This document shows positions 51,732 to 61,754 of a stretch of 64,000 nucleotides of DNA, one piece after another. The notes below the pieces were generated by a model. It did not search any database. It saw only the letters and a list, made by a program, of their open reading frames with translations, and was not told the origin of the DNA. Source of the stretch: an uncultured Alistipes sp. Its GTDB lineage: Bacteria > Bacteroidota > Bacteroidia > Bacteroidales > UBA932. Position numbers and translations under genes: made by a program. Location: positions 124,001-188,000 of the forward strand of contig URSC01000002.1 of NCBI GenBank assembly GCA_900550465.1. The letters run 5' to 3'. Every line of letters begins with the position of its first letter. Position 1 is the first letter of the stretch.

Positions 51732-54052
51732 TACTTTCTGGATGTACCATTCCGGGGTGACGGCTTCTTCTCACCCGCTGACTCTATGATGGAACGGCAC
51801 TGTTCCTCCGTCAGCGATGACGGGTCAGTACCGCGGGGTATCTTGTAGTTGGAGCCGGCATGCTTGATATACGGGCCGAAACGGCCGTTGAGCACAAAGA
51901 TGTCCGCCTCAGGGAATGACTTGATGTCCTTGTTCTTCTGCTGGGCCTCGTGCTCCTCGATGAGCTTCACGGCAGTATCCAGGGTGATGGTGTAGGGGTC
52001 CTGGCCGCGCTTGAGCGAGACGTAGGCGGAGCCATACTTGACGTACGGACCGTACTTGCCCTTGGAGCAGGTAACGGGCTGGCCGTTGTACTCGCCCAGA
52101 GTCCTGGGCAGCACGAAGAGCCTGAGGGCATCCTCCAGCGACACCGATTCTATCAGCTGTCCCTTCTCCAGTCCGGTAATGCGCTTGTCAGGGTCATCGT
52201 CCTCGCCTATCTGCACCACCGAGCCGTAACGGCCCATGCGGGCTATCACACTCTTGCCTGTGGCCGGGTCAGTACCGAGCAGCCTGCGCGACTTGGCGGG
52301 AGCGTTCTCCTTCAGGGTCTCCTCGACGCGGTCATGGAAAGGCTTGTAGAAGTCGGCCACTGTCTTGTTCCACACCTGCTTTCCCGCTGCTATCTTATCG
52401 AAGTCAGTCTCCACCCTGGCCGTGAATCCATAGTCCATGATGGCCGGGAAGGTCTGCTCCAGGAAGTCCGTCACCATCATGCCTATGTCCTCGGGGCAGA
52501 GACGGCCCTTCTCCGAGCCGGTGGTCTCCTTTTTGGAAGTGGATGCGATGCTGTCTCCCTTGAGTGTAAGGACAGTCACCGAACGTTCCTCCCCTTTGCG
52601 GTCCTGCCGGATGATGTAGCCCCTCTGATGGAGGGTGGAGATGGTCGGTGCGTATGTGGAGGGACGTCCTATACCCAGTTCCTCCATCTTCCTGACCAGC
52701 GAGGCCTCCGAATAGCGGGGAGGATGCGCCGTATATTTCTCCGAGGCGGTGATGCTGTCGCGGAGCATTCCGTCTCCCACTGACAGGGGCGGAAGGATCT
52801 TCTCCTCGTCTCCTGCGGGCGCATCGTCGTCGGTGGACTCTATATATACTTTAAGGAATCCGTCGAAAAGCACGGTGGAGCCGGTCACGTCGAAACGTTC
52901 CTGTATCCCGTCTCCGGCTATGGTTATGTCCGTCTTCTCCAGACGGGCGTCAGCCATCTGGGAGGCGACGGTCCGCTTCCATATCAGACTGTAGAGCTTC
53001 TTTTCGGCTGCCGTGCCGGGTATGTCCGTGTTTGCAATGTAGGTCGGACGGATGGCCTCGTGGGCCTCCTGAGCGCCCTTCACTCCGGTCTTGTACTGCC
53101 GGGCCTTGTGGTACTCCTCTCCGAAATTCTCCGTAATCCAGCCCTTGGCGGCGCCTATGGCCAGTTTCGAGAGTGTGGTGGAGTCGGTACGCATATAGGT
53201 GATGAATCCGGACTCGTACAGATGCTGCGCGATGGACATCGTCTGGCTCACCGAGAATCCGCACTTGCGGGCGGCCTCCTGCTGGAGGGACGAGGTGGTG
53301 AAGGGGGGCGCCGGACATCTGGATATCTCCTTCTTATCCACCGAAGCTACGGTGAAACGGCTGCCGCGGCACCTTTCCAGGAATGCCTCGGCCTCCTCCC
53401 GGGTGTCGAAACGGCGGTCGAGGACTCCGAGGACCTTGGTCTTCTTGCCATTTTCAGGGACAAATATGCCTTCTACGCGGAAATACGGCCTGGACTGGAA
53501 CTCGGCGATCTCCCTCTCCCGCTCCACCACCAGGCGGAGGGCCACCGACTGCACGCGGCCGGCCGAGAGCGAGGGCTTTATCTTCTTCCACAGTATGGGC
53601 GAGAGCTCGAAGCCCACTATGCGGTCCAGGACCCTGCGGGCCTGCTGGGCCATGACCAGATTCATGTCTACGTCGCGGGGCGTCTCTATGGCATGCAGTA
53701 TTGCGTCCTTGGTAATCTCGTGGAACACTATGCGGCGGGTCTTTTCCGGCTGCAGGTCCAGGGTCTCCCTCAGATGCCAGGCTATCGCCTCTCCCTCGCG
53801 GTCCTCATCGGATGCGAGCCAGACTACGGAAGCCTTGTCCGAAGCGGCCTTGAGCTCGGATACCACTTTCTTCTTGTCAGGGGACACCTCGTACTGCGGA
53901 ATGAAGCCGTGCTCTATGTCTATACCCAGATTTTTCTTTGCCAGATCACGGATGTGACCGAAGCTCGAACGCACTGTATAGTCCTTTCCCAATATCTTTT
54001 CGATGGTCTTCGCCTTTGCCGGCGACTCTACGATTACTAAGTTCTCTACCAT
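51731..54052 (-). CDS. topA: DNA topoisomerase I
   Basis: 773 residues. The Toprim domain opens with NLVIVESPAKAKTIEKILGK and DEDREGEAIAWHL. The central domain has SAGRVQSVALRLVVERE and the catalytic tyrosine in GFITYMRTDSTTLS. In place of zinc fingers the C-terminus carries repeats on the pattern KGKYGPYVKYG and NGRFGPYIKH, usual in Bacteroidetes. It relaxes negative supercoils. It is divergent from the PBP1A gene with 67 bases between and is followed by the Lrp gene with overlapping codons. Confidence 0.96.
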   Translation of the reverse strand: MVENLVIVESPAKAKTIEKILGKDYTVRSSFGHIRDLAKKNLGIDIEHGFIPQYEVSPDKKKVVSELKAASDKASVVWLASDEDREGEAIAWHLRETLDLQPEKTRRIVFHEITKDAILHAIETPRDVDMNLVMAQQARRVLDRIVGFELSPILWKKIKPSLSAGRVQSVALRLVVEREREIAEFQSRPYFRVEGIFVPENGKKTKVLGVLDRRFDTREEAEAFLERCRGSRFTVASVDKKEISRCPAPPFTTSSLQQEAARKCGFSVSQTMSIAQHLYESGFITYMRTDSTTLSKLAIGAAKGWITENFGEEYHKARQYKTGVKGAQEAHEAIRPTYIANTDIPGTAAEKKLYSLIWKRTVASQMADARLEKTDITIAGDGIQERFDVTGSTVLFDGFLKVYIESTDDDAPAGDEEKILPPLSVGDGMLRDSITASEKYTAHPPRYSEASLVRKMEELGIGRPSTYAPTISTLHQRGYIIRQDRKGEERSVTVLTLKGDSIASTSKKETTGSEKGRLCPEDIGMMVTDFLEQTFPAIMDYGFTARVETDFDKIAAGKQVWNKTVADFYKPFHDRVEETLKENAPAKSRRLLGTDPATGKSVIARMGRYGSVVQIGEDDDPDKRITGLEKGQLIESVSLEDALRLFVLPRTLGEYNGQPVTCSKGKYGPYVKYGSAYVSLKRGQDPYTITLDTAVKLIEEHEAQQKNKDIKSFPEADIFVLNGRFGPYIKHAGSNYKIPRGTDPSSLTEEQCRSIIESAGEKKPSPRNGTSRK

Positions 54053-54119
54053 ATCTCCATAGAATGAGGTTGCAAAGTAAAGGATATTTTCTAACTTCGC
54101 ACGAATTTATTTTGCAAAA

Positions 54120-56483
54120 ATGAAAGAAAAAACGAAGAGAAAATTGATAATTGCTATCTGGTGCGTCGTTTTCATCCCCATCGGAGCACTCCTGCTGTTC
54201 ATTGCCGGAGTGGGCATATTCGCTGAAATTCCCTCCTTTGAGGAACTGGAGAACCCCAGAACCTACCTGGCGACAGAACTCATATCCGAGGACGGGCAGC
54301 TCATCGGAACCTACCACATCGAGAACCGTACCCATGTAAGTTACAGCGAGCTGGCGCCCGGCACAGTGGCAGCGGCCGTAGCGACAGAGGACGTACGCTT
54401 CTACAAGCATTGCGGCATAGACTTCCGCAGCCTGGCCAGGGTCGGGGTCAAGACCATCCTCCTGGGCAATGCCCGCTCGGGCGGAGGCGGCAGCACCATA
54501 ACCCAGCAGCTGGCCAAGACCCTCTTCCCCAGGGAGGAGGCTACGGGCAAGTTCCCGGGAGAGGCTGTATTCAAACTGGTAGTCAGCAAGTTCAAGGAAT
54601 GGATAACGGCCGTCAAACTCGAGCGCAACTACACCAAGGACGAGATCATGGCCATGTACATGAACGCCATCTTCTTCGGCAGCAACGCATACGGCATCAA
54701 GGCAGCAGCCAACACCTTCTTTAATAAGGAGCCCTCGGAACTCAAGCTCGAGGAGAGCGCTGTACTGGTCGGAGCAGTCAACAAGCCCACCAGGTTCAAC
54801 CCCGTACTCAATTACGACCGCTCGCTCGCACGCCGCAACCACGTCCTCAGCCAGATGAGCAAGTACGGTTTTATATCCCAGGAGTACGCGGATGCCCTGA
54901 TGGCCATGCCCATAGTGCTGGATTACAACCAGCAGGACCACAACACCAGTCTCGCCCCCTACTTCCGTGACATGCTCCGCAAGTACATGAGCGCATCAGA
55001 GCCCGTCAGGAAGAACTACTACTTCGCGGACGACTACCGGGCGGACCTCGACCTGTGGGAGAACGACCCGCTCTACGGCTGGCTGAACAAGAACTTCAAG
55101 CCGGACGGCAGCCGGTACAGCCTCGACAAGGACGGACTCACCATCTATACGACCATCAACACCACCATGCAGCGCTACGCGGAGGAAGCCGTCACACAGC
55201 ACCTGAGCACCGACCTTCAGCCCGCATTCTTCGAGGACCTGGCTGACAACCCCAACTCTCCCTTCGCCAAGGAAGTACCGGTCGAGCTTACCGAGACCGT
55301 CATGGCACAGGCCCGCCGCTGGAGCGACCGGTACCGCGACATGAAATCTGACGGAGCCTCCGACAAGGAGATCGACCGGGTATTCCGCGAGGAGAAAACC
55401 GACATGAGGGTATTCTCGTGGAAAGAGCCCGGATACATCGACACCGTCATGACACCCGACGACTCCATCCGCTACTACAAGTCCATCCTGAGAGCCTCGC
55501 TGATAGCCATGGAGCCCTCCACCGGCCACATCAAGGCCTACATCGGAGGCCCCGAGTACCGGTATTTCAAATACGACAACGCCCGTCAGGGCAAGCGCCA
55601 GGTCGGCTCGACCATCAAGCCATTCCTCTACACCCTGGCCATGCAGGAGGGCTACTACCCCTGCGACAAGGTGCTGAACGTGCCCCAGACCTTCGTGCTG
55701 GCCGACACCACCTGGACCCCCGAGAGCGAGGACCGCATAGAATTCATCGGCAAGGAAGTCACCCTCAAGTGGGGTCTGACACGAAGCAGCAACAACATAT
55801 CGGCCTACCTCATGCGCCAGTTCGGTCCCACCGCCATGGTGGAGATGTGCCGCAAGCTGGGCATCACATCCTATCTCCCGCCCTACCCGTCCCTGTGCCT
55901 CGGACCCGCCGACATCACGCTGCTGGAGATGGTGGGCGCATACAACACTTATCCCAGCCGCGGCGTGCATATTGACCCGGTCTTCGTCACCCGCATAGAG
56001 GACAGCGAGGGCAATGTGCTGGGCACATTCAGTCCCCGCAAGCGGGAAGCCGTCAGCGAGGCCACCGCATACCTGATGGTCAACCTGATGGAGGGAGTGG
56101 TCAATGAAGGTTCCGGAGCCCGCCTGCGCTGGCGCTACGCCCTGGAAGGACCGGTTGCCGGCAAGACCGGTACCACCAACGACAAATCCGACGGATGGTT
56201 CATAGGCTATACCCCCAGTCTGACAGCGGGCGTATGGGTAGGAGCCGAGGACCGTCAGGTCCATTTCGAGAGCATGCAGCAGGGACAGGGTGCCAACACC
56301 GCCCTTCCTATCTGGGGCCTGTTCATGCAGAAAGTACTCAGTGACGGGACTCTGGGCGTTACGTCCATGGACCAGTTCATCGCGCCTCCCGGAGTCAACT
56401 TCAACACTGACTGCGACGGAAGCGACAATGATGCGGTGAGTGCCCCCGAGGAAGACGACATGTCCTCGTTCTTCAATATGTAA
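54120..56483 (+). CDS. Penicillin-binding protein 1A (bifunctional)
   Basis: 787 residues. One membrane anchor (residues 8-32) precedes a GT51 glycosyltransferase domain with AVATEDVRFYKHCGID and GGSTITQQLAKTLF. The transpeptidase domain has the SxxK in VGSTIKPFLYTLAM, the SxN in LTRSSNNISAYLM and GKTGTTNDKSDGWFIGY. It polymerises and crosslinks peptidoglycan on the outer face of the inner membrane. It leads a run with ddl and prmC, all on the plus strand with short gaps. A TAACTTCG box lies at about 54100. Confidence 0.95.
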   Translation: MKEKTKRKLIIAIWCVVFIPIGALLLFIAGVGIFAEIPSFEELENPRTYLATELISEDGQLIGTYHIENRTHVSYSELAPGTVAAAVATEDVRFYKHCGIDFRSLARVGVKTILLGNARSGGGGSTITQQLAKTLFPREEATGKFPGEAVFKLVVSKFKEWITAVKLERNYTKDEIMAMYMNAIFFGSNAYGIKAAANTFFNKEPSELKLEESAVLVGAVNKPTRFNPVLNYDRSLARRNHVLSQMSKYGFISQEYADALMAMPIVLDYNQQDHNTSLAPYFRDMLRKYMSASEPVRKNYYFADDYRADLDLWENDPLYGWLNKNFKPDGSRYSLDKDGLTIYTTINTTMQRYAEEAVTQHLSTDLQPAFFEDLADNPNSPFAKEVPVELTETVMAQARRWSDRYRDMKSDGASDKEIDRVFREEKTDMRVFSWKEPGYIDTVMTPDDSIRYYKSILRASLIAMEPSTGHIKAYIGGPEYRYFKYDNARQGKRQVGSTIKPFLYTLAMQEGYYPCDKVLNVPQTFVLADTTWTPESEDRIEFIGKEVTLKWGLTRSSNNISAYLMRQFGPTAMVEMCRKLGITSYLPPYPSLCLGPADITLLEMVGAYNTYPSRGVHIDPVFVTRIEDSEGNVLGTFSPRKREAVSEATAYLMVNLMEGVVNEGSGARLRWRYALEGPVAGKTGTTNDKSDGWFIGYTPSLTAGVWVGAEDRQVHFESMQQGQGANTALPIWGLFMQKVLSDGTLGVTSMDQFIAPPGVNFNTDCDGSDNDAVSAPEEDDMSSFFNM

Positions 56484-56501
56484 CTTTAAAAATAGCATGA
56501 T

Positions 56502-57509
56502 ATGAAACCTGTAAAAGAACAGATTCTGGCAGTAGTCTACGGAGGTTTCTCCTCAGAAGTGGAGATATCCGTCAAAAGCGGGAAGTCCGTGGCCCGCTGG
56601 CTCCGCAACGCCGGACGCACCGTCCATGAGGTGCTCATCCTGCGTGAGGGATGGTGGGCTGTAATCCCCGGAGGGGAAGAAGGTGAGCGGCGGTATCCCA
56701 TAGACCGCAATGATTTCTCCTTCACCGGACATGACGGGAAGAAAGTCACATTCGACAAGGTCTTCGTCATAATCCACGGGGATCCGGGCGAGAACGGCAG
56801 GCTCCAGGCCTATTTCGAGATGCTGGGCGTCACCTGCGTCGGCTGCCCGTCCCAGTGCGCCACCATCGCATTTGACAAGTACGCCTGCAAGTCCTACCTC
56901 CGCGACAGCGGCATCTACATGTCCAGGGACATAATGCTCCGCAAAGGCGATGCATACGACCCGCATGAGGCCGCATCCAGGGTAGGCCTTCCGGCCTTTG
57001 TCAAGCCGTGCGGAGGAGGCTCCAGCTTCGGAGTGACCAAGGTCAGGACACCGGAGGAGATCGATGCGGCACTGGAAGCCGCTTTCGCTGAGAGCGATAC
57101 CGTGATAGTGGAGAAAGGAATCGTCGGACGGGAGATAGACTGCGCTGTCTACAGCAGCCCGGACGGTCCCAAGGCTCTGCCCCTGATCGAGATAGTGCCC
57201 CGCAATGAGTTCTTCGACTACGAGGCCAAATATCTGGGTGCCAGCAGCGAGATCTGCCCCGCACCCATTCCGGAAGCCGACCGCATCAGGATTCAGGACG
57301 CCGCTGTCAGGATATTCGGACGTCTGGGATGCCGCGGACTCGTGAGGATGGATTTCATACTTGGAGTGGACGGGCATCCTTATTTTCTGGAAGTCAATCC
57401 CAATCCCGGCATGACGGACGCCAGTCTGGTTCCGCAGATGGTGCGCGAGGCGGGTATGTCCATGGAAGATTTTCTTACGGGCATCATAGACCGCACCGGG
57501 GAGGACTAG
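56502..57509 (+). CDS. ddl: D-alanine--D-alanine ligase
   Basis: 335 residues. The N-terminal domain has VVYGGFSSEVEISVKSGKSV, matching the family's GG(x)S(x)E start. ATP-grasp parts follow: VIIHGDPGENGRLQAYFEML, FVKPCGGGSSFGVTKV, VEKGIVGREIDCAVYS and the metal and product site MDFILGVDGHPYFLEVNPNP. It joins two D-alanines in the cytosol for cell-wall precursor. It is 18 bases after the PBP1A gene, so wall synthesis genes are grouped. The YGG and EVNPNPG motifs suit a standard Ddl; no sign of a vancomycin-type ligase was noted. Confidence 0.95.
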   Translation: MKPVKEQILAVVYGGFSSEVEISVKSGKSVARWLRNAGRTVHEVLILREGWWAVIPGGEEGERRYPIDRNDFSFTGHDGKKVTFDKVFVIIHGDPGENGRLQAYFEMLGVTCVGCPSQCATIAFDKYACKSYLRDSGIYMSRDIMLRKGDAYDPHEAASRVGLPAFVKPCGGGSSFGVTKVRTPEEIDAALEAAFAESDTVIVEKGIVGREIDCAVYSSPDGPKALPLIEIVPRNEFFDYEAKYLGASSEICPAPIPEADRIRIQDAAVRIFGRLGCRGLVRMDFILGVDGHPYFLEVNPNPGMTDASLVPQMVREAGMSMEDFLTGIIDRTGED

Positions 57510-57512
57510 CCC

Positions 57513-58424
57513 ATGACCCGCAAGGAATTCGTCACCAAGGCAACAGAGAGTCTGTCCCAGCAGTATTCTCCGGGAGAGGCCAAGGCCATAGCCATACGCA
57601 TACTGTCCCACTTTATGGGCCTGTCGGAATATGAATATTCCGTAGAGCCCAACGTGGTCATCCCCAAACCGGATCTGGTCCGGATACAGGAAGCCCTGGA
57701 CGAACTGGCCGCCGACCGCCCGGTCCAGTACGTGATAGGCGAGGAGACTTTCGAGGGCCACACATTCCGCGTCAACGAATCAGTCCTCATACCCCGCCCG
57801 GAGACTGCCCAGCTCTGCCGTCTCGTCATCTCCGCACTCCGCGCATCAGGAGAGGTGCATGAGCCCCGCATACTGGATGCTGGAACCGGCTCGGGCTGCA
57901 TAGCCTGGACCCTGGCCGCAGCCTTCCCGAAAGCCGAGGTATTCGCCCTCGACGCCGACGAGTCCGCACTGGAGACAGCCCGCGGTCAGAAAATCTATCT
58001 GGACCAGGCAGGAAGGCAGCCCGTTCCGGAGCCTCCCGTATTTTTCCGTGCAGATATACTCGAGGGACCTCCTGAAGACGGAAAGGACACTGACATACCC
58101 AATCTGGAGGAACTGGACATACTGGTCTCCAACCCGCCGTACGTCTGCGAGTCGGAGAAGGACTTCATGGCCCCCAACGTGCTGGACTACGAGCCCGACG
58201 AGGCGCTCTTCGTTCCCGACAGCGACCCCCTGCGCTTCTACAAGGCCCTGGCGGGATGGGCAGAAGCCCTGGTACGCATGGGCGGACAGTGTTTCTTCGA
58301 GATCAACGAGGCCTTCGGCCCCCAGGTCAGGGAACTCTTCGAGAGCCGCGGATTCAGCGACGTGGAGATAGTTCAGGACTTTCACGGCAAAGACAGATTT
58401 GTTACTTTTACAAAATGGTTTTAA
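57513..58424 (+). CDS. prmC: Peptide chain release factor N5-glutamine methyltransferase
   Basis: 303 residues. The helical N-terminal domain is followed by a class I methyltransferase fold with the SAM-binding ILDAGTGSGCIAWTLAAAFP and the catalytic NPPY in VSNPPYVCESEKDFM. The segment RVNESVLIPRPETAQL is the family's RPETE-like motif. It methylates the GGQ glutamine of release factors in the cytosol. It begins three bases after the ddl stop. The promoter of the next gene lies in its last codons. Confidence 0.94.
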   Translation: MTRKEFVTKATESLSQQYSPGEAKAIAIRILSHFMGLSEYEYSVEPNVVIPKPDLVRIQEALDELAADRPVQYVIGEETFEGHTFRVNESVLIPRPETAQLCRLVISALRASGEVHEPRILDAGTGSGCIAWTLAAAFPKAEVFALDADESALETARGQKIYLDQAGRQPVPEPPVFFRADILEGPPEDGKDTDIPNLEELDILVSNPPYVCESEKDFMAPNVLDYEPDEALFVPDSDPLRFYKALAGWAEALVRMGGQCFFEINEAFGPQVRELFESRGFSDVEIVQDFHGKDRFVTFTKWF

Positions 58425-58429
58425 TTTTG
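58398..58429 (+). promoter_or_regulatory. Bacteroidetes promoter inside prmC for the partner-switching operon
   Basis: TTTG (58398-58401), 20-base spacer and TAATTTTG (58422-58429), both exact consensus matches. The ATG of the binding protein gene at 58435 is five bases after the box, so the transcript would start at or next to the start codon. Confidence 0.75.
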
Positions 58430-58434
58430 TGGGG

Positions 58435-59403
58435 ATGAGAAAGCTCCGCATCATATCGGCTGCAGCCATGCTGCTCATGTGCATGTCCCTCCGTCCAGTT
58501 TCCGCCCAGCAGAAGGACACGGTCAATGTCATGCTCCAATGGCTGCCGCAGTGCCAGTTCGCCGGCATGATCATGGCCTTCTGCAACGGTTTCTATGAAG
58601 AAGCCGGACTCGAAGTGGAGATTTTCTACGGCTCGGAATCCTATACCAGTACCGACGCCCTCAAGGACGGGCACGCGGACATCATCACGACCATGCTCGT
58701 AGATGCTCTGATTGCCCGTGACATGGGTACGCCCCTGGTCAACATACTCCAGACCTCGGAGACCAGCTCCACCATGATCATCTCCTGCACTCCCATAGCA
58801 AGCGCCCAGGACCTCAACGGGATGCGGATCGGACGGTGGACCAGCGGATTCTTCGACACCGCCCTGTGCTACGCCTACTACAACTCCCTGGATGTGGAGT
58901 GGATTCCCATCCTCTCCAACATCTATCCCTTCGCCGCAGGAGCGCTGGACGCCATGGTGGCTACCGAATACAATGAATACTACCAGATCCTGATGGCAGG
59001 CATCGATGTCGGAGAGGACAACATCATCTACCTCCGCGACGAGGGCTTCGACATACCAGAGGACGGAGTCTACACCACTGAGGAATACTACAACTCCCAC
59101 AGGGACATCGTGGAACGCTTCGTCGAGGCCACACGCCGCGGATGGGAGTGGGTCCGCAAGCCGGAGAATTTCTCCGAGACCATAAACACCGTGACGGACA
59201 TAATGCGGCAGGCCAACATCCCTTCCAGCAAAACCAACCAGGCACACATGCTGCGGACTGTCCTGAAACTCCAGCAGGACGATAAGAGCAAGGAGATTCC
59301 GTTCCATCTGGACAAGTCCCGTTTCGACTCCACGGTAAGGATGCTTCTGGAAAGCAACCTCATTCTGTCACCTGTCAAATATTCCGATTTTGTAAGGCCA
59401 TGA
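58435..59403 (+). CDS. Periplasmic NMT1/THI5-like binding protein
   Basis: 322 residues from the ATG at 58435; the longer frame starts inside prmC. Signal peptide ends at PVSAQ. The NMT1/THI5-like fold is shown by VMLQWLPQCQFAGMIMAFCN, GFYEEAGLEVEIFYG, GHADIITTMLVDALIARDMG and GMRIGRWTSGFF. These proteins usually feed ABC importers of pyrimidine or sulfonate compounds. No ABC genes follow; the stop overlaps the start of a sensor phosphatase/kinase gene (ATGA). It probably presents a ligand to that sensor. The ligand is not known. Confidence 0.86.
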   Translation: MRKLRIISAAAMLLMCMSLRPVSAQQKDTVNVMLQWLPQCQFAGMIMAFCNGFYEEAGLEVEIFYGSESYTSTDALKDGHADIITTMLVDALIARDMGTPLVNILQTSETSSTMIISCTPIASAQDLNGMRIGRWTSGFFDTALCYAYYNSLDVEWIPILSNIYPFAAGALDAMVATEYNEYYQILMAGIDVGEDNIIYLRDEGFDIPEDGVYTTEEYYNSHRDIVERFVEATRRGWEWVRKPENFSETINTVTDIMRQANIPSSKTNQAHMLRTVLKLQQDDKSKEIPFHLDKSRFDSTVRMLLESNLILSPVKYSDFVRP

Positions 59404-61742
59404 GAGTATTCCGCAGATTCTCCACACGCATCAGCCTGTATGTCATCCTGCTGACGGCAATCCTGTTCCTGACTGCCTCGGTAACGGTGTACAAAATCAG
59501 CTATGACCTCGTACGCAAAGAGGCAGTAACCAATGCCTTCAGCCAGCTCCGGGCCCTCAACATGGAGATGGAGAACGTACTCAGCCCCATCGCCTCTGTC
59601 ATAAACAACATTGCCTCCAGAGCCGAAATCATGGCCATCGGGAACAGGGACACCTCCGATTTCCTCAGACTCTCAGAGGATATTCTGAGAAACACTCCGC
59701 AACTCAAGGACATAGCCATAGCACTGGAGCCATACTACTACCGCAACCAGAAACAGTTCACCGCCTACTCCATCAACGAAAACGGCAGTATAAGGTCGAT
59801 GATGATCACCGACCCCCTCTACACATACCAATACTACGACTGGTACGTCATTCCCAAATGCACAGACAGCACCTACTGGACTGACCCTTACATAGACAGG
59901 GTCTGGGAGAAACTGTCGCTGTGCTCCTACACCGCCCCCCTGCATGACGGGGACGGACGGTTCATAGGAGTCATCTGCGCCAGCATCGAGACTCAGTGGC
60001 TTACAAGCAAGATCGACAGTATCCGGCTCTATGATCACTCCTATAACTTCATCATCGGAAAGTCCGCCGGATACATCGTACATCCCGACAAAGACTTGAT
60101 AATCAACGAGACTATTTTCTCTTATGCTCTCCTGACAGAAAATACGGCCCTCGCCGAAACCGGCAGGAGGATGATTGCGGGCGAGACCGGAATGAGCGAG
60201 CTGAGCATCAACGGCACCCCAAGCATCATCTTCTTCACCTCCGTACCTTCCAACAACTGGAGCATCGCCACCATCTGTCCCAGGAGCGACATCTTCGCAG
60301 GAGCCTACCGGATAGTCATCATCATGCTCCTCATCGCCCTGCTCTCGATTATCATCCTGGCCGTCATCGTCAGCCTGACGGTCCGCAAGGCCACTGCTCC
60401 ACTGACCGTCCTGGCAGCCTCCGCCGACAAGATAGCGGAGGGAGACTTCAACTCCGCAATGCCGGACTTCCACGGCAATGACGAGGTGGGACGCCTGTGC
60501 CGCTCATTCTCTTCCATGCAGCAGTCCCTCTCATCCTACATGGACAGACTGCAGCGCACCACGGCAGCCAAGCAGAGGATAGAAAGCGAGATATCCATCG
60601 CCCGCGAGATTCAGATGGGCATGGTTCCCAAGACATTTCCCCCATTCCCTGAAAGAGACGACATCGACATATACGCCATACTGAATCCGGCCAAGGAAAT
60701 AGGAGGCGACCTCTACGACTTCTTCATCAAGGACAACGCCCTCTTCTTCGCCATAGGCGATGTCTCCGGCAAAGGCGTGCCGGCATCCCTGCTGATGGCC
60801 GTGACACGAAGCCATTTCCGGTCCGTAGCCTCCACGCTCAAAGATCCGGCGGCAATCATCGCTTCGATGAACAAGGCCCTGTCCGAGACCAACGACTCCA
60901 ACATGTTCGTCACCTTCTTCACCGGCATGATGGACCTCAGCACCGGAGTTGTGAAATACTCCAACGCCGGACACAACCCTCCTATTATCCTGAGTCCTTC
61001 CGGACAGGTAAGAAGGTTGAATCCGGACCCCAACCTGCCTATCGGTTTCTTCCCCGATTTCAAATATACGGTCGGCACCTTCTCACTGGAAGCCGGATCG
61101 ACTCTCATCCTCTACACTGACGGACTGACCGAGGCCGAAAATGCGGAACATGAACTGTACGGCGAGAGCAGGCTCATGGCCTCAGCCGCCGCACAGAAAG
61201 ACAAAGACGCAGCATCCACCGTCGCCGGACTCTACTCCGATGCAGAGCTCCATGTCAACGGAGCCGACCAGAGCGACGACCTGACCATACTTGTAATCAA
61301 ATACATCGGCAACAACAGCATGAACAGCAGGGATACCAGAATCCTGAGCCTGGACAACCAGGTCTCCGAACTGAAAAAACTGAACGCCTTCGTAGAACAG
61401 ACCTGCGGAGATGCGGGTGTTGACCGGGAACTCACCATGAACATCAATCTGGCACTTGAAGAAGCTGTATCCAATGTAATCTTCTACGCATTCCCTAAGG
61501 GTGAGACCGGACACCGCATCACCGTCAAGTTCACCATCCGCGGCAACGAGATGACATACACCGTCTTCGACCGCGGCATACCCTTCAACCCTCTTGCAAG
61601 AGCCGATGCCGACACCACCCTGTGCGCCGAGGACCGCAGGATCGGAGGTCTCGGCATCTTCCTTGTAAAGCGGATAATGGACCGGGTGGAATACGAGCGG
61701 AAAGGAGCGGAGAATATCCTGAAATTAACAAAATTAATATAA
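59400..61742 (+). CDS. Membrane sensor with HAMP, PP2C (SpoIIE) phosphatase and RsbW-like kinase domains
   Basis: 780 residues. Membrane segment at about 10-32, a periplasmic Cache-like domain to about 300, a second membrane segment (IVIIMLLIALLSIIILAVIV), then HAMP. The SpoIIE phosphatase core follows with PAKEIGGDLYDFF, AIGDVSGKGVPASLLMA and ADQSDDLTILVIK. The last 135 residues are an RsbW-like ATPase: LALEEAVSNVIFYAFP, DRGIPFNP and GGLGIFLVKRIMDRVEY. One protein therefore carries both the kinase and the phosphatase activity for a STAS partner. It is co-translated with the binding protein before it and followed after 12 bases by the STAS gene. Confidence 0.93.
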   Translation: MRVFRRFSTRISLYVILLTAILFLTASVTVYKISYDLVRKEAVTNAFSQLRALNMEMENVLSPIASVINNIASRAEIMAIGNRDTSDFLRLSEDILRNTPQLKDIAIALEPYYYRNQKQFTAYSINENGSIRSMMITDPLYTYQYYDWYVIPKCTDSTYWTDPYIDRVWEKLSLCSYTAPLHDGDGRFIGVICASIETQWLTSKIDSIRLYDHSYNFIIGKSAGYIVHPDKDLIINETIFSYALLTENTALAETGRRMIAGETGMSELSINGTPSIIFFTSVPSNNWSIATICPRSDIFAGAYRIVIIMLLIALLSIIILAVIVSLTVRKATAPLTVLAASADKIAEGDFNSAMPDFHGNDEVGRLCRSFSSMQQSLSSYMDRLQRTTAAKQRIESEISIAREIQMGMVPKTFPPFPERDDIDIYAILNPAKEIGGDLYDFFIKDNALFFAIGDVSGKGVPASLLMAVTRSHFRSVASTLKDPAAIIASMNKALSETNDSNMFVTFFTGMMDLSTGVVKYSNAGHNPPIILSPSGQVRRLNPDPNLPIGFFPDFKYTVGTFSLEAGSTLILYTDGLTEAENAEHELYGESRLMASAAAQKDKDAASTVAGLYSDAELHVNGADQSDDLTILVIKYIGNNSMNSRDTRILSLDNQVSELKKLNAFVEQTCGDAGVDRELTMNINLALEEAVSNVIFYAFPKGETGHRITVKFTIRGNEMTYTVFDRGIPFNPLARADADTTLCAEDRRIGGLGIFLVKRIMDRVEYERKGAENILKLTKLI

Positions 61743-61754
61743 ACAAACAACGAT

